A DNA stretch of 64,000 bases from Apoderus coryli (GCA_911728435.2 OU452199.1:4288860-4352859); one strand, 5' to 3'; counted from the stretch's first letter, positions 24,601 through 39,600 are shown. Notes: a model not told the origin generated them from the letters alone. Made by a program: numbers and translations.

Positions 24601-27600
24601 TGTCTGCAACTGCAGGCTGACCTAGCAATGGTTGAGAGATGGTGCATAACCAACAAATTACCACTAAATTGGTCAAAATGTAGGTTGATGACATGTTCGA
24701 AGAGTCAGTTTCCTATTCGTTTTAATGACATTCTTAACAGCTCTGTGCTAGAATTGCTCATATATTCTACCATTAGGACCTTGGCGTGCTGATTGATAGT
24801 AAGCTAACTTGCAATCAGCATATAGATGCCCTTATTAAAGGTGCATTTCGGTCTCTGGGCTTTGTTATCAGAACAACAACAAATTTTCACAACATTAGTT
24901 GCTTAAAGATGTTGTATTTTTCCCTGATCAGGTTTAAATTGGAATATGCGTCTGTCATATGGTCACCAATATACCGGGTTCATGAGGACAGGATCGAACG
25001 TGTCCAAAGAAATTTTTTTAAGTACGTATATTTCAAGGATCATGGACATTACCCTATAAGGGGATATGATAATGCACTATTGTTGCGCGGTTATGATGTT
25101 CAACCACTGTCTGTGCGCAGGATCTGCGCCTATCAGGTATTTCTTTTTAAATTAATACATTTTCTAATTGACTGTCCCCAGCTCTGAGTCAAATAAAATT
25201 TCATATTTCGCAATACTATGCCCGCAACAATTATATATTCGAAGTGTCGTATCTTCGAACAAACTTGAGGGACGTGCGCCATTGACTAGAGCTTGTAAGT
25301 TGACGAATACATTTAATTTACATAAAGAACTAGATTTTTTCGATGGCAAAATTGGCAGATTCCTGACTGATCTGCGGAGATGCATGGGAAATTTTTATTA
25401 AACATCAATTTGTTACTTACCGTTCTTTGTAATATACAAAACGGTAACGAAAATGGTGAAGTTGTATCTGATGTATACAGAACGGTATCATTTTCTGCAC
25501 CCAATATAATTGCATCTTCAAATAGGATTGCTAAAATCATAATCAGTATTACTGTTACTCATGTTAATACTAAAGGGAAAATATTACCCAATGGATATAT
25601 TTTTAGATGAAATGGTAACATGATTCTTTTTGACATAAACGTATGCGGTTTATCGCCATCCCTTGGATACAATGGTAGCCACACTCTCATTCCATGTGCT
25701 CCACAAAACAACCACAAAGCTTCAGTCAAATGTGCCTGAAACCAGTTAAACAATCAACATCAAACGAGATATTAATTATTGACAATTATATTATCAAGGG
25801 CCATCTGCATGCCAAACGACATGCGGAGAATTCGTCATTAAGGATAGTTTCATAGGGCTTGAATGATAGCGTCCGATACCAAACACGCCCTCAAGTTGAG
25901 AGCCTCCTGACTAATTTGTAGCATAGAGTGAGTGATGTTACTTTTAATATAAATCCCACATTGCGCACTTTGACAAATGTCCGTTATTATGATGATTAAA
26001 GGATAGCTCCGAGTCCACCGTAGTCCCCAGATTCCCCGTCTGCATACATCTAATCAATTTGTCAATTTGTCTGGTCAACGTTTCAGGGCCTCAGTTCGAG
26101 ACTTAATTATTAATAATAGCAAAGATTAATCTACACAATAGATAGTCAGCCCAATGCATTAAAATCAGAACATCTCTAAGTATGCCTGCCACTACGTGGC
26201 GTAGACTAGCGTGTAAAGCATAGAGCAGTATTGTCACAGCCAGAAACCGTTTTGTAGTTTATTAATATCAAAAACAAAACGCGACGTATAACAATTATTT
26301 AGATCATTTGCAACAGATATGCACCGGCAATGCTGTATTGTCAGAGAGAGAAATTGATGAAATTCTGTATTAATCTGGAGGGGATACGCAGGGAGGGTAG
26401 AAAAAAAAACAAGCGAATGTGGTGTGTGTCGTGCTGTTGCCAATTCGTCGGTAAAAGAAACACACAGGGTGATTTATTACAAGTACAGTATTGAAATAAA
26501 AGCCTAATCTCTATGAATTAAATTTAATATAATAATATTTAATCCATGTCATACATGTTTCAAGACTAGACCAGTCCCATGATCAGTGGCGAACAATCGT
26601 TAAATGAAAAGCTTTTAGATAGAAACATACTTTTGACTAAATATTTCACGTAGACAATGTGGCAAAGATGTAACAAGATTGTTGTAGATCTTATAATACC
26701 TATAATAAAAAAATTATCAGTGCTACCTATATTATATTAGGTATACCTATTATAATAGTATGTCTTTTCATCAGGTATAAGTTCCACTTTATCGGTTTAG
26801 GTACTTAAAATTTACTTCTTTTTAATGTTTCTTCGGGTAAATAATAAGTTCGGTAGGAATAGGGCTTTGGGTATGAAACAAAAAAGATAGAAAATAGAAA
26901 TTTGATATAGGGGTAGTTCTAAGCATTTACAAGTTTGTGACGTGTAGCGATTTTCGATGCCGCCCCCGAAGGTATACATGAGGGCGGCGCAATGCCGTTT
27001 TAAATATCTCGTTTCGCTTTCTTGGAAAATAAAAAATTATAACTGATAACTGAAACTTAGTACTTAATACGTGGGCGTAAGAGGTAAGCTCACTTCACAG
27101 GTCTCTATTAATGAAAGAAAGTTAACATTTTGAGCATCTGCGTAAAATTAAATGTATCCGTTTGGTGGGTAGTTTTGATTACAATAAGTCGGTGCCAAGC
27201 CCAAGCCCGAAACAAAATAAATCTATATTTACCTACTACCTATTTGGCTTGGTACCGACTATTATGTGCATTGTTGTCTTTTGAATGATATTTGTATTTT
27301 GTTATTTTTCGTATTTTTTATTAGTTCTCTTGACAGCTCTGGTGTCATCAATACACCTGTATCCCGAATTGCACCAAATTGCGATGCTATTGAACAAGCA
27401 TATAATCCTAAATATAATATTCTTTTTGAACTACCTGTATCTCGAAAACCAAGCCGTAGCGGACCCATGTACATATGAAATTTGTATCTTAAAATTAGTC
27501 AAAGAATCACCCTTTAAAGTTTGTACAAGTACTTATGCAACACCCTGTATACATAGATACTTTGATTTGCAATTTGCAAATCTGTCAAACTAGGTAATGC

Positions 27601-30600
27601 TGTTTTTTTTTATTTACTTTCAAATATGGTGTTATGTAATTGTATTCAAATTAAATGTTTGGGGATGATATTTACGAGTTTTATTTTTTTATATAGAGAA
27701 ACTGTTATTCAGTTTTTAAGGATCAATCTGAAGCAGACGATTGTACTTGTTAAAACATGAAAAAAGTTATTGTCGTGATACTTTTAACACCCTGTTGGTG
27801 GGTTTTTAAAGCTTTTTACGAAACGTGTTAACAATACAATCTACATAAATCGTTAGTTTTTTAAAGTTTTATGATCATTGCACAAAAACCAATATTAGGG
27901 AGACTGTAAGTTTTTTTTCAATTCGGCGTTGCAGAATTTGAACCTAATTGTGATAATTGTGTTATTTTACTAGTATAGATATTTTTGAGTAAATTAATTC
28001 GGTTATAATCGATGAGTAGAATCTTTGGAGTAAAATACATTTCACAAAAACCCTGAACCATATTTCTCAATAGATTTAAATTTTCATTAAAAACAGATTA
28101 AAAATTCTAATTTTTTACATCCTGCATTTCGAAACCGTATTTTTTTAAATAATTATTGTCATGCTGGAAATTTCAAACCTTATTTACTTCAGCAACTTGT
28201 AAAAAGCACAGCCTTTTTAATATTAACATTTCTTAAAATCGATATTACGCGATAACGATGACTTTCTATCAATATCACAGAAGGATACATTTATTACGTA
28301 TATAATTTGTTAGATTTTACATCTCCGAATTGAAACACACGCAAAAAATCTGCATAAAAAAGTTAGGGTAGCATTTCACGTCTTTATGCCCCTTTAATTT
28401 ACCCGCCTCTGAGATTTATTTTTTCATAATGTTAACGACAAGTTGAATCTGCTGTTTGAGTTTGATCCTTAAAACTGAATCAGGTAATAACAGGAAGACC
28501 TATCTATAACGCCAAATTTCGTTAATTTAAATATAACTTTTTGATGCATCCTTATATCCGAAATTTAAAATTAAATGACTAAAATAATATTATTTTAGTC
28601 ATTTAAAATTATTGTCTAAAACATTTAATGAACCAGCCCTGTATATTTATACTATTATAGTAATTTCTTTTATTTTCGTCCATACACATTAATCTTTGCG
28701 TAGATAGGTATACGTATACCATATAATTTTATATTACTACCCGACAAAAAACACTGCTGCACAGTAGTACATATATGATAACTGTAATATAAAAACAAAC
28801 TCCCACCTCGTAGGGGAAAGTATACTCGTCCTTGTCTAACATTGCCCATATGATTATTTGATTTCAACACAATACATATAACGCCATCTACAATTCCATG
28901 GTTGCATGTTTTTCTAATAGATGTAGCTCGTGTCGAGACAGTTTCAATTTTTGTTTTATGTCCCATATACGCTGACTATCTATTGTGTAGATTAATCTTT
29001 GATAATAGTATCACCTTTAAGTAAATAATTAGTGAGTATGTTTGAGTGACTTGGTATGTCTTATATTTTAATTTTTATTTAAGTCATAATTGCTTTTTGT
29101 TTTAGTTTCTTATAGGGTTTTGTTTAGTTTAGATTAGCTAAAGTTGTGAATAGGTTAAGATAGGAGGCTTAGCCTCAACTTCGCCTTTTGTGTAATTAAT
29201 TTCACACAATAAAGTCATTATTATTATTATTATTAATTTATGTTTAGATATATAACTATAATACTTCATCTTTGATTGACCTAATTATTGTGAACGAATC
29301 GCTTGCGCATGGAGTCTCATCTTCGTGCAATGTTCCTAATCTTTCGGACCATTGTTTGGTTTGTTGCAGGCGTGATCTGGAGAACGAGAAATGCCGGCCA
29401 GTACTAAAAACTTACCGTGACTTTTCGAATTTTGGGCTGGATCAGTTTAATTTTGATCTAAATCAAGTTCATTGGGACAGAATTTATTTGTTACCTACTA
29501 TAAATGAGCAAGTGGAGTTTCTGACCAACAGTCTTACAAAACTTTTTAACATTCATGCTCCGTTTAAGACCACAAGGTTTACTCATCCTCCACGATCCTG
29601 GCTGACGAATAACGTGAGACTTATGATGAGGCTTAGGGACAAGGCATTTCAAAGGTTTAGATTGTCTAAACGGACGGACCATTGGAATTACTATAAGAAC
29701 CTCAGGAATTTTGTGAAACTAGCGATTCGCAATGAAAAAAAAGGCTTACCTCGAACAAAGACTTAGGGGCAGCACATCTAAAACACAATGGAGAGTCTTA
29801 AAAGATCTAAATATTTACAATGGGAAAATAAATCCCTTCACAGAAAATTTAGTGGTAATAGGTTACGAAGTCAATGAGTATTTTCAACGACTTCTTGCAG
29901 TGCTATTAATACCGATGTCGATACTCGTGAGTTTCTACAATGACAATAGCAAATTTCACATTGAGGAAAAAATGTAATTTGTTCCGGTTCAGGAGAGTGA
30001 CATCACTCGAATAATTTTGAGTATAAAGACTAGGGCGTGCGGAGCTGATGGCATTGATATTTCTATGATACACTTGACTTGCCCCTTGTTATTTCTCTTT
30101 TTAAATGGGATTGTATCTTTTTTAAAATAAGACTGCATAATAACTTAAGCTTTAATTATTATTTTTTTGTTGTTGTACTCAAATCATGCTAATAAATTAA
30201 TTTATTATAAAAAAACAACAAAATAAATTACATACTTTATCCGGTCTTCGTCTTCCCGGCACCCATACATTCTCCACACAACTGGCCAATACTGTCGGCA
30301 TTAAGCAACAATACTTTTCACCATTCCGTATCTAAATCAAATACAGTAAATACAGAATAAATTATACTAATTTCTTAATCAAAGACACATACCTCACGTT
30401 GGATCATTACCAATTTCCCGCTAATATTCAATACCATGCTTTCAGATGTATGGTGATGACCTCTACCGGTCTCCGTACGTAATGACGTAAGCGTAATAGA
30501 GGTTATACAAGCAGGATGGACAGCTAACGCCGAAACGTCGACTACTTGTACTCTTGATACATCTATGTCACCCACTAAAAACAATTCAAAAGTGTGTAGC

Positions 30601-33600
30601 AACATTCGCATATTGCGCGCGCATACTATTTTGATGTTTTAACTGTCTTGAAATCAAGAGTTAATTTCTGAAATGCGAAAAACAGTACGTCAGGGACTAT
30701 ATTCGAAAAATGCTTCGTTGCATTTGTATTAACATGTTTAAATTTAATCAACTACTTTGGATATTTAAATGAAATTTGTTTGCATAGATAATTTATGATG
30801 GATCTGCGTGTAATGTTGGGGAATTTTCTGGTATCAATTCGGGAAACATCACATTTGATGGTATTTCTGTAGGTGAGGTGTATGACAAAATCCTTAGAAT
30901 CCCTAATAAAACTTCCGTTGGTCCAGACAACATACCTAATTACGTTCTTAAGAGTTGCATACATACTGTGACGGTGCCTCTTCAGAGACTGTACAGCATG
31001 GCATTGGATCAAGAGAAATTTCCAGACGCCTGGAAAACTAGCTATGTGATACCTATCCCAACTAGCAATTCGACATTCTTAAAGAACTAATATATTTTAT
31101 AATTATTTTATTGCCGCTTAGTAAAAACTTTTTTGTTCTTTAAAGGTTCGTTTGGTGATAAAACTGCTGTGTTAAACTTTTCTGTGAGAAAAACTGTTTT
31201 AAGAACGTTTTTACAGTAAAATAATAAAATAGTTATAAAATATGATATCGTAACAGTTTTATAAACGTTTATAAAATATTTTTTATATGACGAATTTGTT
31301 CCGAATGATAATTGGTTTTAAAAGCATTTTGTAAAAGTACTAGTCTGGATTAACTTGTTCCTTTAAAAACAATTATAAAATTATTCGGTTAAAGTACGTT
31401 TCGTAATAATAAAATAGTTTTTTTATTGTCGTTATTAAGAGCGATTTGTTTGCTGCAGCAAATTTGTGCGCAAATTAATAATTACAAAATTGTTTTTTAG
31501 TTATTTTATTAAAAACAATAAAAAAATAAATATGTTGCCAATGCATATTTTATAAAATTAAAATGCTGTCATAAACATTACCTAGAACTAATATATAACA
31601 CAGTCTTATTTATTTTCAACTGATATTTATTGTTATATCATACACAGGTTTAAAATGTCCAAACGAAAAGCAGTTGTGCATTTAATAGAAAATTAATTAC
31701 AATATTATAAATTATCAAAGGGAAAGCATTAGTGACTATAATAATGAGTAGGAAACTGTAATGGAATCTAATCAAATTAATGACAATTTATAAGACACGA
31801 AATATTTTGGAGACTGATAAATTCTCAGGAGGAATTATTACGAGATGGTGAGCGGGTAGCCGAAATAGAGAATTGGTGATCAATATCATGCTTCAAGCAC
31901 AACAAGTGAGCTAGAAAAAAATGCAAAACTAAGAGAAAACATGGGCAGTATCAAATCATGTTCCGCATTTTTCCAGAAGAAGCTTTTTGCTATACTCAAT
32001 AAACGCATGCCAAATTTTCTACCTCAAGATCCTCGAACTCTCTTAAAGACACTCAACAAACCGTTTTAATAACGGCAGTTATAACATACATACCTACATA
32101 ACATAAACAAAGAGCTCAATTTAGGTTATGTTTAAATTACTCCCGTAAAAGCTAATAAAAGAGTAACTATAAAAGCATTTTGTTTTATAAGAACCCATTA
32201 AAAGCTTTTATAAAACATATTATATTAAAGTTTGTTTTGTAAAACTCACAGGAGTAGACTTGATTAATTTGTATACATTTTATCTTATATATTTTTTGCA
32301 GCACCTTTTAATTAAATTTTGATTTTTTGGAGCATTTATATAAAAGCTTGTTTTAGTATGTTTCACTATTAATTTATTTTAAATAACGGCAAAGGATAAC
32401 TAAATACATAAAACTTCACGAAAAATACTTGTAATTAGCTTCATTATTCATTATCAAGCTTAGTGAAATATATACTTTTTTACACCATAACTGGTTTATA
32501 AAAAATTCTTCACGTTTACATAAAACATAGGTATCTACTTATATTTTGGCTAGTGTCCATATGATAGATATAAAAGAATCATATCATCATCATATCATTC
32601 TTATGCTATCAAAGGGGTTTCAGGTAATATTAATTTTATATTACCCTTAAAATATAATGAGATTTATGTTTTTTAACGAATACACCCCTGTATAAAACAA
32701 TTCTGCAGTTATTTTATAATAGCTATCTAAAGAGCATACTCGTCTGTGTTGAGATAATTTTGTTTTATAAGCATCGTATAAGGAAGAAGCCATTTTTGGT
32801 TTCTTTAAATTGTTAGCCATGTTGACCAAACTTTTAAAATTAATATTTTTTATAATTTGTAAAATTATCTTAGCTAGTAAGGTATACAGAATCAGTCATT
32901 ACATAATGAAGGATATACCAAAAGATTATTTTCAACAATAAGTGACAATAAAAAAAATATTTTATATAATTTATAAAATCTAAATTGATTAATTTACATA
33001 ATTCACGAGGCGCATTAAAATTTTAGTAATAATATAAAATATATTTAACAGTAAATTTTGTTTCGCAGCCAAATCTGCTCATGGGTGAATTTTATCTGAC
33101 TTATTTTATTATTCATTATTGGGTATTATAGCGTTTTATATTATTTTTACCTCCATGATTGTTCAGATTTTATTAATGTGTACCAACAACAATGCATAAT
33201 AATTATAAAATAATTTTGTATAAAAAGGTATTTTAAAAAAACGTTTGTATCCTTTAACTGTTGCCGCTGAGAGCAAAAATGTTGAAATTGAGGCTCTTAT
33301 AAAAGATTTATAAAATATGTTTATAACAGTTTTATTTGATTTTTATTAAATATTTATAAACGTTCTAAAAACTATTGTATAATAGCAACAAGCAACATTT
33401 ATAGAACCGTTAAAGAGTCGATTTGTTTTATAAATCTGCGCCTTTTTCGTGTTTATAAGGCGCGTAAGAACGTTGTGAAAATGTTTATAAAACAATGGGT
33501 GTTTTATAAAATATATTTTATAAATGTTCTTACAGCAATTAAAAAAGTTAAATTGTTAGTTGGGATATACAAATCTGGTGCCTCTGGAGACATCTCGAAT

Positions 33601-36600
33601 TATAGAGGAGTTTGCAATCAATCTGCAGTAGCGAAGTTATTCGATGGCCTTCTGTTCGATCAACTTGAATGGAAATGCAGAGGTCTCATTAAAGAGGGTC
33701 AACACGGTTTCTGTAGAAAAAAATCTACAGTTACGAATTTGATTTCTTATGAACTTGATATATTGGATGCTGTGAGTGGAGGTTATCAGGTGGATTCGGT
33801 GTATACCGACTTCGCCAAAGCATTTGATAGGGTGAACTTTGATGTTTTGTTGGCAAAGCTGGGAGTGTTCGGATTTTCTGACCATGCCTTATCTTGGTTG
33901 GAAAGTTTTTTGAGGGGGCGTACACAGGTAGTAAAGATCATGAATCACAAAAGTCATGAGTTTCGAGTAACATCAGGAGTCCCTCAGGGGTCCCATTGTG
34001 CCCCATTATTGTTTAATATTTTTGTCAACGATGCCCGATGTTGAATATTTGCAGCGCGATGTTGATGCGCTGTGGCAGTGGTCTGTATATAATAATTTGA
34101 AATTCAATATCAATAAGTGTTCATTTATTAGCTTCTTTCGCAAGAGGAATAGATTTCCTAGTCGGTACACGATGGTTGGTGATCAGTTGAAATATGTTGA
34201 CAAAATAAAACACTTGGGTGTTCAATTTTCAGAGTCTGTTGACTTTAATGAACACATATGCCGAATGTCTCAGAATGGTCATAAAGTATTGGGATTTGTG
34301 ATGCGGAATTCTAGAGACTTATCGATTCGAGCTGTCGTTTGTTGTATGTGTCCCTGGTTCGTTCTTCACTGGAATACGCGTCAGTGATTTGCAATTCACT
34401 TTTAAACGTCAAATTAATTGTTGTATTGAGTAGAACTAATAACAGATCTTGAATTTATTATGAATTTGTTTATTTTGACTTAGGTACTGTCATGTATATA
34501 AGAAACTTGTTGTAAATATAATTGGGGTATCCCGTTAATTTAATAAAATAAAAAAATAATTTAGATCTTTTTACGCAAAAATATTATTTTACTTTCACCA
34601 CTGGCGTGCGTACAGACACATCTTCGCACAATTTCAATGAAGAATAATATGGCACGTTACTGATTTTTTTAGAAGCAAAACAAACAAGAACAAAAAAAAA
34701 GCCCTTTACTTAAAAAAGTAAAGGGCTTTAGGCTTAGGAAAACCTGAAATACCTATTATTGGTTCCTGAAAAAAAAAATAACATTGCCCCAAATTTTACC
34801 AATGATAAAATAATTTTCATAATAGAATAAAGTACCTGAATCATTTTGCACCATTTTCCATATACAAACTTGCGCATCCGATCCAAACGTAATCAACTGA
34901 TCCTGTAAAATGTTGATCAGCAAAATCGGCGAAAACACTTTGACGATTTTCGCAAATTTATTGTCCAATTTCGCGTCACGTGGATAGAAACGCAACTCAT
35001 CACTATTATCAACAATACTGTAACAACCTACATTTAAAATATATATAGTTTGAAGAACTAATCCATTCTCACAGTGGAGTGCAATATCTATGATACGAGG
35101 GTTGCCTTTTATATTTCGGGATTTGGCAACCCTGGTGGTGTTGCTCTATCGTAAAGTTGGACATTTTTGAGGTTATACGTACTCAGAGCGCTATTTGTGT
35201 TGTTTACAGTAACTTAAAAGATTCATCTCGGCTCAAAAATTGAATTAAATCGTGAACATTTTCGTGCGATTATTTTTTACAACTTTCGACGTGGATTAAT
35301 TCAGCACCAGTGCATGGATGAACTTAATTCAATTTTTGGCGCTGAAGCTCAATCAAGGACCAGTGTTTAAGGAAGTAATCTTGGCCCCCTGCTTTTCAAT
35401 TTCTTTATCAACTGGTTACCTGATTGCGTAAGACATTCTCAGTGCCTGCTTTTTGCGGATGACTTCAAGGTATTTAAAATTACATCTTCACTACAAGACT
35501 GCATAGACTTACAACAGGATCTGGATAATGTAGCAGAGTGGTTTTCCCAACACAAAATGAATTTAAATATACAAAAATGCTCAGTCGTTACATTCACGAG
35601 AAGAATTGAACCAATCTATTTTGATTACAATTTGAGCAGTGTGGCTGTACCTCGACACCAGGAAGTAAAAGATCTTGGTGTCTGGTTTCAGTCAAACACA
35701 AAATTTAATACACATTTTAATGCCATTGTAAATAAATCATATAAAATGTTGGGGTTTCTCATAAGAAATACCAAAGACTATAGAATTGGTACAGTTATTC
35801 GATTGTATAATGCGTTGGTTAGACCGAATCTGGAGTATGCTTCTCAGATATGGACACCAAATGCAGCGTCAAATGTAAATTATATTGAGAAAAGCAAACT
35901 ATAACGTCACCTCCACAAAACAACTTTATTACCATCACCTTAACAGCACGTCAGAGCCATGTTTCGGAGCTATAAACCCCCATCATCAGTCGCAAACAAA
36001 TCCGTCAAGAAAGGTAACGGTGTAACAAAATAGAACCCGCCACTGGCAAGCTTCCAGATTACTTAATTCTAGAATTCATGGGTGGCAGGTCACTTCTTTC
36101 TGAGAATCTCCAATTTCTAACAAGTTATCTGCGTCATAAAAATTAAAAGCTTTTAAAAATTATTCATGTTCTTAAGATAATATTTTTTTTTGCTATTTTC
36201 TTTCCTTTGTGCAACACAAAAGTTACAGAAATTCATTAGACAACAGTGTTGCCGATTTGCTCGAGTATTGCTTTCCCTAACATTGTCGATAGGTTTATAA
36301 ATTGTTTAAATTAAGGAATAAGTTGTAATCGATGGAATGTTGATATTAATTACGAGGTTTTTTTTTTGCTTCCCAATGTCTTACTCATCCAATGGGGTAT
36401 GAGTCTTGGGCAGTTTTTTTTTCAAACTGAGTTAAAAGCTTTCATTGTATTTACGAGCTTATATTTTGCCACTAATATAGTTTTGCTATATTACGGCAGA
36501 ATTTGCTCGGATTTACAGCGAGGGAAATATCTACATCACGTCGAATCATAGTTAGTATAAATTAAGTATCTTTAAGCAATTATACCAATTGAATTGAATC

Positions 36601-39600
36601 ATAGAAATATTATTCATATTTTCACCGAATTAAACCTCTTATCGCCATCTCAGGAGATACGCTTAAACCACATCGTACAACGGAAAATATAAGTACGACT
36701 AAAGAGTAAAAAATCAATAATTAGTGCTTCATTCTAACGCTGCGCAAGGGGTGCGTTCTGAACCTAGCGTTTTCGAATTCCCATTGGCTATCATCCCTCT
36801 TTTGAGGCATAATATGGGAGGTAATCAGATTCGCGTTCTGAAAGAAAGTACCTCGTCAGTTCTTTTAAATTAAAAAGTCAGTTCTTGTTCGAGATTCAAG
36901 TAAGTCACTTCTAAATATATTTTCTTGAAAGCTGTTTTAAGATTCATGATTTTCTAAGTTCATTTTCTTGATGATTACTAAAAGTTATTTTTAATTTACT
37001 CTTTGCGTTTTTAATTCAGAAGTTTATTAAAGTTGAATTATTGAAATAATTGCTTAATTTTTATTTTAGTTTTCTTTCTTTTTATTAAATAAAGTAACTG
37101 AAGGTATTTGGATGGAAATCAATGTAATTATTCGCAAATTACATCGCTTTCCATCATACTAAATGCTTATTAAGATTTAATATAAGTTTAAAGAGCTTTT
37201 GTTTGATAATTAATTGTCGATTATTCTGTGATTTAGTTTATTTATTTTTCGATGTTTAGTTTTAATTTATAATTAGAGTTTCTTTTAAATAATCATTCCT
37301 TTCTTTTTCTTTATTATTAATTTTAAATAAATATAAAGTTGTTACCCCACAAAAAGTTGAGTTTTATTACGAGGGCGAAACGAAATGAAACAGTAGTGTT
37401 AAACAAGGTTGAAGTGTTGTGAACGAGACCAATGTTTGCTGTGTCATCTAAAAAAGATTTGATTAGCTATTAGTTGTTTGTTTCTTTCACTTAATAATGT
37501 GATTCGGTTATTAATCTTCTGATTATCTTTATTTTGTTCTAAGTCTTTAAGAATTGTGCAACATCTAGATTACCGCTCGTTAAATATTAATCATTGAATT
37601 CGAACCTAGTGGCTAAATTAATTTTCTTATTAGGGTTTAGACGGGTTAATACTCTCTGCATCCATTATCCTATCTATATATAACTCCGGTCAATTAATTC
37701 TGCTACAACGAACCGTTGAACATAATTCCCTTTGTGTCGTTATAGAGGTTTCCAGAGGTCAACATTCTGAATTTTCATTTCATTATCAAGTTCTTAACTA
37801 CTAGAAATTAAACTAAACACTAAAAGTAAGTCTCTAACACATTTAGAGGAGGTTGGAATTGAAAGGGCAAATCCTCCAGGTCTTGAGTAACATCTTTTGG
37901 TCTTAAGGATTGTGGTCTGTGTATTGATAATGAAATACAAATGGATTTCAATTTCAATACCTTGATGACGACAAAATGGGAATTATGTTTAACTGTTTTC
38001 TTTTCGACTGATGATGGCGGTTTATATCTCCGATACAAGTCTCTGACGTGCTGTTGACGTGATGATAATAAAGCTGTTTTGTGGAGGTGACGTTATAGTT
38101 TGTTTTATGATAAATACATATAGATAAATTACAGGATTACCCAAAAGTAAGGATCCTCAGACTCAACGCAAAACTCTAGATATCAAACTACCATTCGGTC
38201 TGAAAACTCCTTTAGTCTATAAAATATTTCCATAATTACCTAATATGATATGATCTCTCCACCAAAGTAATCCGCCAGCAACAATAAAGTCCTTTTCCTG
38301 AGTCTCATTTCCAAAAAGCTTCCAACGACGTGTTAACATGGAATAGTGAGCTAGGCCAGTTCTTCCTGCGACAGCGATATTTTGACTTTCGGCATCAATG
38401 GCTGAATACTAAAATAAAGAGTCCTGCAATAAATCTTTCATATCTTAATATTGTTTTCGTTTTTCTTTGTAGGCAATACGCAAGTTCAAACATTGACATA
38501 TTCCAATTTCTATTAGGTAGGTAGGTTCAAAAGGAGTGGGGCTGCACCGGGCCCTCCACTGCGACCACCCAGGGTCTATTGTGACTCATACCTATTGATA
38601 CTTCACTAAGCAGCTCAATCTCCTTAATGAAGTCCATTATTTTGCTGGGCCTTGATTTCGATGGGTTAATGAACTCCTTCGAATTTACTTGGATAATTTT
38701 GACAAAAGTTCTCAACTTTTGTCGGTATCCAGAAGTATGTATTTGGCAGTACTAAACGATATGCCAGTTGCGGGTTGTGGAACGATAACTTCTCCTTTTT
38801 ACCTTGGGTCTGCTTCCATAAACTCCAGCACCTGGACCTGCGTATATTGCTGGGATTTGATCCCTGAATCATATTCAGGGCAGCTTCAGTTCTAGAGGAA
38901 GCGATTCTTTCAGAACTTGATCTGGATAGAATGACCACATCATCAGCATACGCTTCAAACTCTACCCCCTACCGTCGGACGCTTTGCCACGCAAACATGA
39001 TTTTGAAATCCCATTTGAAGTGGTCATGGCAGACGGTCAAAATTGGCTAAATAGGGAACCACGATTCCCAGAAAACACATCCGTCTGGTATACGGACGGC
39101 TCAAAAGGAATAGAAGGGACACAGGCGTGGGAGTATACGGGCCTAATTGCAGGCTCTCTGAATCTCTCGGGAAAAGTCCCACTATATTCCAAGCAGAGAT
39201 CAATGCTATTAATCGTTGTGCTCAAGAATGCCTGCAGGGAGGCATCCCGGAACGTCAGATCAAAATTATGTCAGACAGTCAAGCTGCGTTAAAAGCACTG
39301 AGGTCTTACACCTTCACGTCAAAGCTAGCATGGGAATGCAAACAGACCCTAAAGCAACTGTCAGCTCAGGGGAGAAAGATTACTCTGATATGGGTGCCAG
39401 TTCATGAAGGCATAGAGGGAAACGAAGCGGCGGACCAACTTGCAAAAGAGGGCGCAAACGCTCCGTTCTGCGGCCCGGAACCCATCGTTGGCCTTCCAAA
39501 AAGCCACATGATGGAAGAACTTCGGAGATGGGAAAAGGAACAACTTAAGTCCTACTGGAGAAATACTCCAGGCCTAAGACAATCAAAAAGGTTTATCAAA

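Noticed and set aside
27262..27593. Overlapping ORFs on both strands around 27262-27593
   Set aside because: Opposite-str and overlap, low complexity and no domain; chance in AT-rich intron.
34690..34740. Bacterial contamination suggested by the terminator-like hairpin
   Set aside because: The hairpin is flanked by RIC1 exon 11 and eukaryotic repeats within a few hundred bases, with no bacterial coding sequence.
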